Source of the DNA: DAOMFB01 sp963801475
Lineage (GTDB): Bacteria; Acidobacteriota; Thermoanaerobaculia; UBA5066
Direction of reading: 5' to 3'
Assembly: GCA_963801475.1 (NCBI GenBank)
Contig: CAWDEX010000001.1
Location: 434,001 to 498,000, forward strand
DNA length: 64,000 bases
The position numbers and the translations under genes are program-made. Within the stretch, counting starts at the first letter, position 1. Each line of letters starts with the position of its first letter. Under the pieces are notes generated by a model. It was not told the DNA's origin. It saw only the letters and a program-made list of their open reading frames with translations, and did not search any database. This document shows positions 11,642 to 20,343 of the stretch, in pieces.

Positions 11642-12078
11642 CGCCGGGCCAGCTCGACACGGCAGTCGTCCGGCGCCACCTCATGGCGATCGACGATGCC
11701 CTTGGGACGCTGCGCAGGTATGCCGGCCGCCCGCTGCAGCGCCTCGTCGACGACCGCGCGGAGCTGTGGGCGGTCGAACGCGGGCTGCAGCTCTGCGCTC
11801 AGAACGCCCTCGACGTGGCGACACACCTCGCCGCGAGCGCAGGGCGGGACGTGCCCGACTACGCGACCGCGATCGAGCGTCTCGCGGAGCTGCGGGTCCT
11901 GCCGCGGCCCTTCGCCGCGACCTTCCGGGCCGTCGCCGGGTTCCGGAACGTCCTCGTGCACGGGTATCTCGACGTCGACCCCCACGCCGTGCACCGGCTG
12001 CTCAACGAGCGGCTCGAGGACTTTTCCGAGTTCGCCCGGCTGGTGACGGCCTACCTAAAGGCGCAGACGCAAAGATAG
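11638..12078 (+). CDS. hepT: HepT-type HEPN toxin, second copy
   Basis: 146 residues. Rx4HxY is intact in FRNVLVHGYLDVD. Helical segments ERGLQLCAQNALDVATHLAA and YATAIERLAELRVLP fit the HepT/DUF86 family. Translationally coupled to the nucleotidyltransferase through a 4-nt overlap. Predicted RNase toxin neutralised by its partner; this is family knowledge, not shown here. Sequence divergence from the first HEPN protein suggests the two pairs arrived separately. Confidence 0.83.
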   Translation: MTPGQLDTAVVRRHLMAIDDALGTLRRYAGRPLQRLVDDRAELWAVERGLQLCAQNALDVATHLAASAGRDVPDYATAIERLAELRVLPRPFAATFRAVAGFRNVLVHGYLDVDPHAVHRLLNERLEDFSEFARLVTAYLKAQTQR

Positions 12079-12095
12079 TCGCCGTGCACCTTCGC

Positions 12096-12161
12096 TCCGG
12101 CGGCCCGTGTCTTGTGTTACTGCGGGAATTCCATGCCCGGAAGGACTCCGGCTGCCGGACG
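12096..12161. repeat. 66-bp leader repeat, copy 3
   Basis: Matches 5510-5575 and its 10.9-kb twin with about five differences, but lacks the kinase 5' coding part. The minus-strand TAGAAT is degraded to TGGAAT. The copy sits between the second HEPN gene and the intact second regulator, a spot where no kinase starts. Confidence 0.8.
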
Positions 12162-12235
12162 CAACGGGCATTCTCTCGGCCCCCCTTTCGGCGTTTGCTG
12201 GAAGCGAGAGATTCGGGGAGCGGTGGGAAGTCGAA

Positions 12236-12241
12236 TAGACT
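12236..12241 (+). promoter_or_regulatory. TAGACT -10-like element for the second winged-helix/FHA gene
   Basis: Exact TAGACT 22 nt before the ATG, nearly the same spacing as in the paralog at 2088. Confidence 0.5.
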
Positions 12242-12263
12242 CTCCACACGGGGTGGACACCCG

Positions 12264-12908
12264 ATGAAGCTGCGGTTCGGGGACCTGGCGTTTGATTCGG
12301 GCCGCCGGACGCTCTTTCGTGGCTGCCAAGCCGTCCACCTTTCGCCGAAGGCCTTTCAGCTTCTGGAGCTGCTCCTCGCGAAGCGGCCGAACGCCGTCTC
12401 GAAGGCCGAGATCCTCGGATCGGTCTGGCCGGGTGTCTTCGTCTCCGAAGGGAGCCTCAAGGTCGTCGTCGGGGACCTGAGAAAAGCCCTCGGGGAGACC
12501 CCCGATGGGACGGCGTGGATCCGGACGGTTTTCGGTTACGGCTATGCGTTCGACGGAGAGGTCGTCGAGGTGCCCGGAAAGGCGCCGACCGGCAGCCGCC
12601 ACGCTCTCGACTGGGGAACGCGGGAGATACCGCTCCCGGAGGGAGAACACGTCCTCGGGCGCGAGCTGACGGCGCCGGTCTGGATCGGCCACCCTTCGGT
12701 CTCCCGCGAGCACGCCCGGATCGTCGTGACGGGCGAGAAGGCCGAGATCGAGGACCTCGGAAGCAAGAACGGAACGTGGCTGGGAAGCCGCCGGGTGGAG
12801 CGGCGTGCGGCGCTCTCCGACGGCGACGAGTTGCGCGTTGGCGAAGTCCGCCTCGTCTACCGCGGGCCGGGAAACGGCGGGAGGAGCACCACCAAGACGG
12901 CGCGCTGA
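12264..12908 (+). CDS. Winged-helix (OmpR-type) DNA-binding protein with C-terminal FHA domain, second copy
   Basis: 214 residues, the same length and domain order as the protein at 2088. Winged helix: FDSGRRTLFRGCQAVHLSPK, LLELLLAKRPNAVS, TVFGYGYAFDG. FHA: HVLGREL, SVSREHARIVV, SKNGTWLGSRR. The ATG is chosen because it aligns with the paralog's start and follows TAGACT. It converges with the pseudokinase gene across 27 nt. It is the best template for the two decayed copies. Binding of a phosphorylated kinase or pseudokinase peptide by the FHA domain is inferred. Confidence 0.88.
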   Translation: MKLRFGDLAFDSGRRTLFRGCQAVHLSPKAFQLLELLLAKRPNAVSKAEILGSVWPGVFVSEGSLKVVVGDLRKALGETPDGTAWIRTVFGYGYAFDGEVVEVPGKAPTGSRHALDWGTREIPLPEGEHVLGRELTAPVWIGHPSVSREHARIVVTGEKAEIEDLGSKNGTWLGSRRVERRAALSDGDELRVGEVRLVYRGPGNGGRSTTKTAR

Positions 12909-12917
12909 CCTCGGCGC

Positions 12918-12933
12918 GGGGCGGCTGCGCCCC
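12918..12933 (+). terminator. Short hairpin between convergent regulator and pseudokinase genes
   Basis: GGGGCG-GCTG-CGCCCC hairpin just after the regulator stop, followed by TTCT. It may serve as a terminator; the T run is weak. Confidence 0.45.
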
Positions 12934-12935
12934 TT

Positions 12936-15701
12936 CTACTTCGCCTCCTCCACCCGCGCCTTCAGCTCCTCGACCCAGTTCTGGACGAGGTGGATCTTCG
13001 TGACGGGCGGGAGGGGCGTCGCGTCCACGGACCGGGTCGCGTAGAAGCGCTGACCGTCGGGGGAGACCGCGTAGCAGCGGGACGGCATGCAGCGGAGCCG
13101 GAGCGGCGGCTGCGAGAAGACGAAGAGGCGCCGCGGCTTCGTCGCGGTGAACTCCGAGCCGCCGCCGACCTCGACGATCTTCATCTCGCGCCGGCCATCC
13201 GGATCGGGCGGGGACAGGAAGAAGAGCTCTCCGCCCGACGCGCTCCACGCGGGGCTCTCGCCCCCGTCACGGGAGACGAGAACCGGGCGTCCCGGTCCGG
13301 GGAAAGGCCGGACGTAGACCTCGAACCGGCCGGAGGTGTCGGAACCGTACGCCAGGCACCGTCCGTCCGGCGAGAACTCCGGCCACGCTTCCTCCTCCGG
13401 CGTCTGGAGGAAGGGGGCGGACGCGGGCGTGCCGCCGCCGAAGGTGACGATCCGGATGTCGCCGTTCCGGACGACCGCCAAGTGCCGCCCGTCGGGAGAC
13501 CAGGATGAAGGCGCGGCGTCCTCGCGCAACAGGCGTTCGGGCCCCGAGGCGCCGTCGGTCTCCTGCCACGCGAGCTGCTTCACGCCCTGGAACAGCCACG
13601 AGAAGGAGAGGCGCCGGCCGTCGGGCGTCCACCGCGGCCAAACGAACTCGCCCCCGGCCGGCAGCTTCTCCGACTTGCCGCTCCCGAAGTCGTGGAGCCA
13701 GAGGCCCTCGTCCGTGACCGTCCGGGTCGTGAACGCCATGCGGCGTCCGTCCGGCGACAGCGCCAGAAAGGGGAAATGGCCGCGGCGCGGGATGGCGAGG
13801 GGCGTGACCCGCCCCTGCCGGTCGATCTCGGCAAGGTCCGAGTCGAGTCGCGGGACGGTCGCCCCGGGGAGCCAGGCCAGAGACCCGCCCGAGGAGACGG
13901 CGAACTGTCCGGAGCCGTTGCTGTCGCCGCTCATCGGGCCGATCAGCGCCTGGGCCACCGGCTCGAGGAGCGGCACGGGTTTTCCCCGAACTTCGAGCCG
14001 CGACGGGTCGAACCGGACGCCGAACAGGGTGCCGCGACGGAGGAAGACGAGATACCCGTAAGGGACCCAGCGGGCGTCGGTGCCGTCATGGACGAGGAGT
14101 TTCCGTTCCTCCGTGTCGAGAACCTGGACGACGACGTTCTCATCGCCCGACGTCCAGATCCGCTGCCGGACGGTGTGGAGCAGCGCGCGCCCCCCGGGAA
14201 GCGGTTGGGGAAAATCGTGGGAGACCTCGTCGTCGCGCAACCTCGTCACGACCGTCGGGACCCGCCCGGAAGCCACCGAGGAAATCCCTCCTTCGGAGTC
14301 CTCGTAGAAGAGCCGGTCGCCGTCTCCCCATCCGATCCCCAGGCCGCGTGCCAGGCGGCCGTCGAGGACGGTCTCCACGGGTCCGCCCCCGAGCGGAACG
14401 CGCCGGATCCCGTCGGTGCTCCAGAAAGCCACCCACTTGCCGTCCGGCGAGACGGCCACGCTCGAAGCCCCTTCCGTACCGTCGAGGGGATAGCCCTCCG
14501 GCGCGTCGAGCGGGTGCACGTGGATCTTTGGGATACCGCCCCGGACGCCGACGAAGACGAGGGCTCGCCCGTCCGGCGTCCAGGCCATCGCCGTTCTCGG
14601 GCCGGCAGGGGTGTACCTCCGGTCGCGGGGAGGGCCGGCCAGCAGCTCGTCCGCCGGCGCGACGTCGAGAAGGGAGCGGACGACCTGCAGCCGGGAGGCC
14701 GCCGGCGCCCGGAGTCCTCCGCGGACGAGGAACGCCAGAAGCGCTCCCGCGGCGAGGAGTCCGGCTCCGGCGAGGAAGTTTCGGAGCCGCGGCCGGCGGC
14801 GTTCGGCGGGCCTCGCGGCCGCGCTGCTGACTGCGGATCTCTGGAGGTGCGCGCGGCAGCTGGCGAGGTCGCGGGCGAGATCGCTGGTCGAGTCGTACCG
14901 CCCGTCGGGGTCCTTCGAGAGACAACGCTCGATGCACCATCGAAGCTGGGCCGGAAGGCCGGGGGCCGCCGTCTCGAGCGGTTCGGGCTCCGCGTCGAGG
15001 ATGGCCGCCGCCGTTTCGGCGGCCGAGGCCCCTTCGAAAGGACGCTTCCCGGTCACCATGTGATACAGGAGGGAGCCGAGCGAGAACTGGTCGCTCCGGT
15101 AGTCGAGAAGCGCGCCGCGCGCCCGCTCGGGCGAAACGTAGGAGACCCTCTCGAGGGCGAGCTCCTCCCCGGCCGGAGACGGGGCCTTCGGCGAGCGGGT
15201 ATCTGGAGTGTCCCGCCGGGAGACGTCGTCCCTCGCGACGCCGAAGCCCGCGAGCTTCACGTGGTCGTCCTTCCCGAGAAGCACGCGTCCCGGCCGCAGG
15301 TCCCGGTGGACGAATCCGTTCGCGTGGGCGGTGGCGAGCGCGTCGGCGACCTGGACGGCGATGTGGAGGGTCCGGCGGGCGGGAAGCGGGCCGGTGGCGA
15401 GAACCTGGCCGAGGAGCTGGCCCTCGAACCACTCGGCGATCGCGTACCGGATCCCGCCGGATTCCCCGACGTCGTAGAGAGCGAGGATGTTCGGGTGAGA
15501 AAGGGCCGAGACGGCCTTGTATTCCGACTCGAACCGCCCCAGGGCGCGCTCGTCGCCGGCGACCTCGTCTGGAAGGACCCGGACGAGGACCTCGCGCCCG
15601 AGCCGCGTGTCCCGCCCCCGGAAGAACTCTCCGATCCTCTCCTCGTGGTGCCGGGAGAGGACCTCGTAGGGGCCGAGCCGGGTGCCGACGGCGAGGCTCA
15701 T
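12936..15701 (-). CDS. Pseudokinase with transmembrane helix and TolB/PD40 propeller
   Basis: 921 residues, colinear with the active kinase at 15709. The catalytic machinery is lost at matching positions: Gly loop PLGAGGMG (17-24) is RHHEERIG, K41 is Arg, the HRDVKPDN stretch is HRDLRPGR (K136R, N139R), and DFG D152 is Gly (AGFGV). The fold appears kept: E60 of helix C, H132-R133-D134, SPERARG and RSDQFSL remain. A transmembrane helix (LAGAGLLAAGALLAFLV) and PD40 repeats follow. It starts 7 nt after the active kinase's stop, so they form one operon. It is probably an allosteric partner or scaffold instead of an enzyme; no frameshift or stop suggests decay. Confidence 0.88.
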   Translation of the reverse strand: MSLAVGTRLGPYEVLSRHHEERIGEFFRGRDTRLGREVLVRVLPDEVAGDERALGRFESEYKAVSALSHPNILALYDVGESGGIRYAIAEWFEGQLLGQVLATGPLPARRTLHIAVQVADALATAHANGFVHRDLRPGRVLLGKDDHVKLAGFGVARDDVSRRDTPDTRSPKAPSPAGEELALERVSYVSPERARGALLDYRSDQFSLGSLLYHMVTGKRPFEGASAAETAAAILDAEPEPLETAAPGLPAQLRWCIERCLSKDPDGRYDSTSDLARDLASCRAHLQRSAVSSAAARPAERRRPRLRNFLAGAGLLAAGALLAFLVRGGLRAPAASRLQVVRSLLDVAPADELLAGPPRDRRYTPAGPRTAMAWTPDGRALVFVGVRGGIPKIHVHPLDAPEGYPLDGTEGASSVAVSPDGKWVAFWSTDGIRRVPLGGGPVETVLDGRLARGLGIGWGDGDRLFYEDSEGGISSVASGRVPTVVTRLRDDEVSHDFPQPLPGGRALLHTVRQRIWTSGDENVVVQVLDTEERKLLVHDGTDARWVPYGYLVFLRRGTLFGVRFDPSRLEVRGKPVPLLEPVAQALIGPMSGDSNGSGQFAVSSGGSLAWLPGATVPRLDSDLAEIDRQGRVTPLAIPRRGHFPFLALSPDGRRMAFTTRTVTDEGLWLHDFGSGKSEKLPAGGEFVWPRWTPDGRRLSFSWLFQGVKQLAWQETDGASGPERLLREDAAPSSWSPDGRHLAVVRNGDIRIVTFGGGTPASAPFLQTPEEEAWPEFSPDGRCLAYGSDTSGRFEVYVRPFPGPGRPVLVSRDGGESPAWSASGGELFFLSPPDPDGRREMKIVEVGGGSEFTATKPRRLFVFSQPPLRLRCMPSRCYAVSPDGQRFYATRSVDATPLPPVTKIHLVQNWVEELKARVEEAK

Positions 15702-15708
15702 GTCGGGC

Positions 15709-18456
15709 TCACTTCGCCCTCTGCGCCCGCGCCTTCAGCTCCTCCCCCCAGCCCTGGACGAGGTGGATCCGCGTGACGGGCGAAGGAGGCGTCGCCGGAG
15801 CGAGCCGCACGACGAAGAACCCCTTCCCGTCGGGCGAGACGGCGTAGCACCGGCAGGAGAGGCAGTAGAGGACGAGCGACGGCCAGGAGAAGGCGAACAG
15901 GGGCCGGGGCTTTCCGAAGCCGAGGGACGGGCCCGGGCTGACGTCGACGGCCATCATCCGGCGGCTCCCGTCCGGCTCGAGGGGCGACAGGAAGAAGAGC
16001 TCGCGCCCGGACGGGCTCCAGGCCGGGCTCCCTCCTCCCTCCAGCGAGACCAGCGAGCGCGGTCCGGGCCCCGGAAACGGCAGGACGTAGACCTCTGTCC
16101 GGCCGGTGGCGTCGGATCCGTAGGCCAGCCACCGGCCGTCCGGGGAGAACTCCGGCCACCACTCTTTCTCGGGCGTCTTCAGGAACGGTGCGAACGTCAT
16201 AGTCCCGTCCTGAAGCGTTCCGATCCAGATGTCGCCGTCCTTGACGACCGCGAGGTGGCGCCCGTCGGGCGACCAGGACGACGGCTCCGCGTCGCTGTGC
16301 GACAGCGGCTCCGGTCCGATGGTCCCCTGCCGGAGCTGCCAGGCCAGGTGCCACGCTCCCCCGGTCAGCCAGGTGAACGCCAGGCGCTGCCCGTCGGGGG
16401 TCCACCGCGGCCACGCATACTCTCCGGCCCCCGGCAGCCGGGTCGACCTGCCGCTCTCGAGGTCGTGCGTCCAGAGGGCCTGCTCCGTGAGGCTCTGCGT
16501 GCCGAACGCGAGCTGCCGGCCGTCCGGCGAGAGCGAAAGAAACGGGAGGTAGCCGCGGCGCGGCGCGTTCAGGGCCTCGACCCGGCCGTGGCGGTCGACC
16601 GTGACGACGTCCGCGTCCGGATACGGGCTGGCCGATCCGGGGACGAAGGCGAGCGCGCCGTTCGAGGAGACGGCGAACTGGCCGGCGCCGGTCGCCGCGG
16701 CGGTCGCCTGGGCGACCGCTTCCTGGATCGGGACGGGTGTCCCGCGCAGCTCGAGCCGGGAGAGGTCGAAACGGACCCCGAAGAGCGTGCCCCGGCGGAG
16801 GAAGACGAGGAACCCCGGGGCGACGTACCGGGCGTCGGCGGCGTCCCGGACGAGAACGCGTCTTTCTCCCGAGTCGAGGCGGAGAAGAGCGACCTCTTCG
16901 TCGCCCCAGATCGACTCCCGGTGCCGGACGGTGAAGAGGAGCGCGCGTCCGCCGGGGAGCGGATGGGGTAGGCCGTGTGAGATCTCGTCCTCGGAGAGCC
17001 GGGTCAGCGGCTGCGGGTCGTGATCGGGCTGGATCAGGAAGATCGCCTTCCCGTTCAGGGAGCAGAAGATTCGCCCGTCGCCGGACCATCCCATCCCGTG
17101 ATGCAGGCCCGTCGCGTGCTCCGCGAGGACCGCCGCGGGCCCTCCGCCGATCGGAACGCGTCGGATCTCGTCCCCGGCGAAGTAGGCGACCCCCTTCCCG
17201 TCCGGGGAGACGGCGACGGAGCGGGCCTCCTCCGTTCCGTCGAGGACGCGCGCTTCGGGGGCGTCGAGGGCGCGTACGTAGAGCCGCGGGACGCCGGCCC
17301 GGAGGCCGACGAAGACGAGAGCCCGCCCGTCCGGCGTCCAGGCCAGGGAAGTCATCGAGCCGGCGGGCGAGCGTCCGGCGCCGGCGACGCTGCGGGCGTC
17401 CAGCTCCTCCGCCGGGGCGACGTCGAGGAGAGAGCGGACGACGGTCCGGGAATCCGCCACCGGCGCGAGCCGCCGTCCGGCCAGCGTGGCGAGGAGAGCT
17501 CCCACGGCGATCAGCCCGAGGCCCGACGCCGCCGTCCGGAGCCGGCGACGCAAGACGCCGGCCGAAACCGCCGGCGTGCGGCGCTCGGCCGCGTCGGACA
17601 GGTGCTCCCGGCAGGTGGCGAGATCGCGGGCGAGGTCCCGCGTCGAGAAGTACCGGTCGGTCGGATCCTTCGCGAGGCAGCGTTCGACGACCCGGCGGAC
17701 GGGCTGGGGGACGGCGGGAGCGACGGAGTCGAGCTCCTCGGGCTCGTCGCGGAAGATGGCCGCCATCGTCTCGGCGGACGAGCCGCCCCGGAAGGGCCTG
17801 CGGCCCGAGAGCATCTCGTAGAGGAGCGCGCCGAGGGAGAACTGGTCGCTCCGGAAGTCGACCGCCTCGCCCCTCGCCTGCTCGGGCGACATGTAAGCGA
17901 CGGTCCCCGGCGTGCGCCCCGGCCTGGAGAGGTTCGGGTCCGTGGGGGCGCGGGAGTCGCTGCTCTCGCGGCGCGGCACGCCGCGCCGGGCGATGCCGAA
18001 GTCGAACAGCGTGACGTGTCCTTCGGGGCCGAGGAAGACGTTGTCCGGCTTGACGTCCCGGTGGACGAGGCCGATCTCGTGGGCCGCGGCGAGGGCGTCG
18101 GCGACCTGGACGGCGACCTCGAGCGCGCGGGGGACCGGAAGGGGCCCGCGCGAAAGGGCGTGACGGAGGCTCTCCCCCTCGAGCAGCACCGTGACGGCGT
18201 AGTGGACGCCGCCCGATTCACCGACGTCGTGGATCGCGAGGATGTTGGGGTGAGACAGGGCGGCGACGGCCCTGGCTTCGTTCTCGAACCGTGCCAGCGC
18301 GCGCTCGTCGACGGCGTCCTCGTCGGGGAGGACCTTGATGGCGACGTCGCGCTCCAGCCGCGTGTCCCGGGCGCGCCAGACCTCGCCCATTCCCCCCGCG
18401 CCCAGCGGGCAGATCACCTCGTAAGGCCCGAGTCTCAGCCCGGCAGAGAGGCTCAT
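15709..18456 (-). CDS. Ser/Thr protein kinase with TolB/PD40 beta-propeller
   Basis: 915 residues. All kinase motifs are present: LGAGGMG (18-24), K41, HRDVKPDN (132-139), DFG (152-154), YMSPEQARG. A transmembrane helix (SGLGLIAVGALLATLAG) divides the cytoplasmic kinase from a long PD40 propeller (SPDGKGVAY, SPDGRQLAF, SPDGRWLAY and others). Its leader carries the conserved TAGAAT block. It is the first gene of an operon with the pseudokinase and clearly its parent or sibling, since the two align along their whole length including the propeller. Confidence 0.9.
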   Translation of the reverse strand: MSLSAGLRLGPYEVICPLGAGGMGEVWRARDTRLERDVAIKVLPDEDAVDERALARFENEARAVAALSHPNILAIHDVGESGGVHYAVTVLLEGESLRHALSRGPLPVPRALEVAVQVADALAAAHEIGLVHRDVKPDNVFLGPEGHVTLFDFGIARRGVPRRESSDSRAPTDPNLSRPGRTPGTVAYMSPEQARGEAVDFRSDQFSLGALLYEMLSGRRPFRGGSSAETMAAIFRDEPEELDSVAPAVPQPVRRVVERCLAKDPTDRYFSTRDLARDLATCREHLSDAAERRTPAVSAGVLRRRLRTAASGLGLIAVGALLATLAGRRLAPVADSRTVVRSLLDVAPAEELDARSVAGAGRSPAGSMTSLAWTPDGRALVFVGLRAGVPRLYVRALDAPEARVLDGTEEARSVAVSPDGKGVAYFAGDEIRRVPIGGGPAAVLAEHATGLHHGMGWSGDGRIFCSLNGKAIFLIQPDHDPQPLTRLSEDEISHGLPHPLPGGRALLFTVRHRESIWGDEEVALLRLDSGERRVLVRDAADARYVAPGFLVFLRRGTLFGVRFDLSRLELRGTPVPIQEAVAQATAAATGAGQFAVSSNGALAFVPGSASPYPDADVVTVDRHGRVEALNAPRRGYLPFLSLSPDGRQLAFGTQSLTEQALWTHDLESGRSTRLPGAGEYAWPRWTPDGQRLAFTWLTGGAWHLAWQLRQGTIGPEPLSHSDAEPSSWSPDGRHLAVVKDGDIWIGTLQDGTMTFAPFLKTPEKEWWPEFSPDGRWLAYGSDATGRTEVYVLPFPGPGPRSLVSLEGGGSPAWSPSGRELFFLSPLEPDGSRRMMAVDVSPGPSLGFGKPRPLFAFSWPSLVLYCLSCRCYAVSPDGKGFFVVRLAPATPPSPVTRIHLVQGWGEELKARAQRAK

Positions 18457-18529
18457 TCGTGGCCCCCCGGGTCGGAGGAAGGGTCGGAACGTGCGCCCCC
18501 TCCGCGCGCCCGACTCGTGCCGGCCGCCC

Positions 18530-18570
18530 GTCGTGGTTCTACTGAGAGGATTCTATGCCCGCGCCAAGTC
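18530..18570. repeat. Diverged kinase-leader repeat, copy 4
   Basis: The stretch around GGATTCTATGCCCG matches the core of the 66-bp leader block, and the GGGTCGGAGGAA string upstream is also shared. The minus-strand TAGAAT (18555-18550) is kept about 94 nt before the kinase start. A regulator reading frame is no longer recognisable beyond this point. Confidence 0.55.
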
Positions 18571-18576
18571 GGAGCG

Positions 18577-18999
18577 TCAACGCCCCCGGGCCCGGTTCAG
18601 GAGGGAATCGATCTCGCCCTGGCGGGCGGCGAGGGCCGTGGCGCCCCCTTCCCCCCGGGCGGCGGAGGCGAGGTCGGAGAGCGAGGTCCGCATCAGGCCG
18701 AGCGCCTGCATGGCATTCCCCGACGCCAGACAGGCCGACTCCGCCGCGGAGATGGCGGTGCGCGTCTCGGCCTCGAGGCGGCTCCATTCGCCCTGTTCGA
18801 CGGGCGGGCGGCCGACCACGGCTGCCGCGGCGGCGAGGCTGGAGTTCGCGCGGTCGGCGTAGAGAAAGCAGTCCGACGACACGACTTCGGACGCCGCCTC
18901 GGCGTTCGGATTCCCCGGCGGTGGCCCGGCACTCTTCTGGTTGACGTAGTACCAGATCCCGAACAGGACGATGATGGCGACGAGGAGGCGTCCCCACAT
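18577..18999 (-). CDS. Small membrane-anchored protein of unknown function
   Basis: 140 residues. The N-terminal transmembrane segment (LLVAIIVLFGIWYYVNQ) is followed by a Gly/Pro linker and an Ala-rich helical part that could form a coiled coil (LAAAAAVVGRPP, EAETRTAISAAESACLASG, ALAARQGEIDSLLNRARGR). Two Cys residues are present. I do not recognise a family. It is divergent from the DUF4097-type gene and its stop is about 120 nt from the kinase start at 18456. The helical, N-anchored shape suggests a structural or adaptor role, but nothing in the sequence proves it. Confidence 0.6.
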   Translation of the reverse strand: MWGRLLVAIIVLFGIWYYVNQKSAGPPPGNPNAEAASEVVSSDCFLYADRANSSLAAAAAVVGRPPVEQGEWSRLEAETRTAISAAESACLASGNAMQALGLMRTSLSDLASAARGEGGATALAARQGEIDSLLNRARGR

Positions 19000-19119
19000 G
19001 GCGGCATCCTCCTCCGCCCGGCGGGCTCTGGCAAGGGGGCCGTCTTCCCGGAACCGGTCCGGGGGGGTCTGCGTATCTGGAGGAGAGCGTCCCGAGGGCC
19101 GCGCCTGGAGGCACCCCAC

Positions 19120-20310
19120 ATGAAGCCGTCCCGCATCACCCGGACCGTCCTCTTTCTCCTGGCCGCCACGCTCCTCCTTCTCCCGTTCTTCGCGGCTGCC
19201 GCGCCGGTCACGAAGGAGTTCCGGAAGGACGTCGTTCCGAAGCCGGGGACCCTCGTCGTCCTCGAGAACCTCGCCGGTAAGGTCACGGTGGAGGGGAAGA
19301 AGGATGGCCCGGTCGAGATCCTCGCCACGATTCACGCCGAGAGCGGCGAGCTGCTGGAGCAGCTTCCGATCGAGGTGACGGAGAGCGGCGGCCGGATCGA
19401 GGTGACGGCGAAGTACCCGGTCGACCGGCACGACGTCTACCGCTACGCCGGCGAAGGGAGCGGCGGGAGCGGCTGGGGCTCCACGTCGACGACGTATCTC
19501 GGCCGGAGCGTGAAGGTCGTGTCGGGAGGCTCGTCCCGGGGCGTCGAGCTGTGGGTCGACTTCGCCCTCCGCCTTCCGTCGCAGACGGGGGCGAACCTCT
19601 CGAATGCCGTCGGGTCGATCGTCGCGACGAACGTGGACGGCCCGGTGACGGCGCGGTCGGGCTCCGGGAACGTCCGGATCGAGGGGGGCGAGGGGCAGAC
19701 GACGGCGCGCTCCGGAAGCGGGAACGTCGGGCTCACGGGGCGCAAGGGAAGCGTCGAGGCCCGGACGGGTTCGGGCGACATCTCCATGTCGGACATCGGC
19801 GGGAGCGTCATCCTCAACACCGGATCGGGAGACGCCCGCCTGGACGGAGTCACCGGGCCCGTCGACGCCCACACCGGCTCGGGCAACGTGACGATCCGGC
19901 GGCAGGACGGCGAACGGCTCCGGGTGCGGACGGGGTCGGGCGAGATCACCCTCGACGGCGCCCGGGGGAGCTTCGCCTTCGACACCGGCTCCGGCGACAT
20001 CAAGGGGACGTCGCTGACGGTCGCCGGAGCCCTCGCCGTCAGCACGGGGAGCGGAGACGTGGAGCTCTCGGGGGATTTCGCTGGCCTCGCCGACGCAGAG
20101 CTCGGGACGGGCAGCGGCGACGTCCTCCTCCGCATGTCGAAGGCCCCCGGGATGAGCCTCGACTGCCACTCGTCCTCGGGCAACATCGACGTCGACGTCG
20201 CCGGGACGAGGCTCCGTGCGGAGAAGAAGCTGGAGCTGGCCGTGGCCGGCGGCGGCGTACCGGTGAAGGTGAGAACCTCGAGCGGGAGCATCCGGATCGC
20301 CGGAAAGTAA
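19120..20310 (+). CDS. Exported DUF4097-type repetitive beta protein
   Basis: 396 residues. A signal peptide (TVLFLLAATLLLLPFFAAAA) is followed by a domain of repeating short strands, each marked by SGSGN or TGSGD (ARSGSGNVRIEGGEG, ARTGSGDISMSDI, NTGSGDARLDG and others, about ten copies). This is the regular beta-solenoid-like pattern of DUF4097 (putative adhesin) proteins, often linked to envelope stress or signalling genes. The ATG is preceded by CTGGAGG at good spacing. Predicted periplasmic or surface. Function of the family is not established. Confidence 0.8.
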   Translation: MKPSRITRTVLFLLAATLLLLPFFAAAAPVTKEFRKDVVPKPGTLVVLENLAGKVTVEGKKDGPVEILATIHAESGELLEQLPIEVTESGGRIEVTAKYPVDRHDVYRYAGEGSGGSGWGSTSTTYLGRSVKVVSGGSSRGVELWVDFALRLPSQTGANLSNAVGSIVATNVDGPVTARSGSGNVRIEGGEGQTTARSGSGNVGLTGRKGSVEARTGSGDISMSDIGGSVILNTGSGDARLDGVTGPVDAHTGSGNVTIRRQDGERLRVRTGSGEITLDGARGSFAFDTGSGDIKGTSLTVAGALAVSTGSGDVELSGDFAGLADAELGTGSGDVLLRMSKAPGMSLDCHSSSGNIDVDVAGTRLRAEKKLELAVAGGGVPVKVRTSSGSIRIAGK

Positions 20311-20330
20311 CGTCCCGGCCCGTCCGGTCG

Positions 20331-20336
20331 TAGACT
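20331..20336 (+). promoter_or_regulatory. TAGACT -10-like element, hydrolase gene
   Basis: Exact TAGACT 7 nt before the GTG start, leaving no room for a Shine-Dalgarno sequence; a leaderless transcript is likely. Confidence 0.5.
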
Positions 20337-20343
20337 TGCCCCG

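Noticed and set aside
14140..15432. Long antisense frame over the pseudokinase read as a separate protein
   Set aside because: Arg/Pro-rich shadow; the pseudokinase frame aligns over its whole length with the active kinase.
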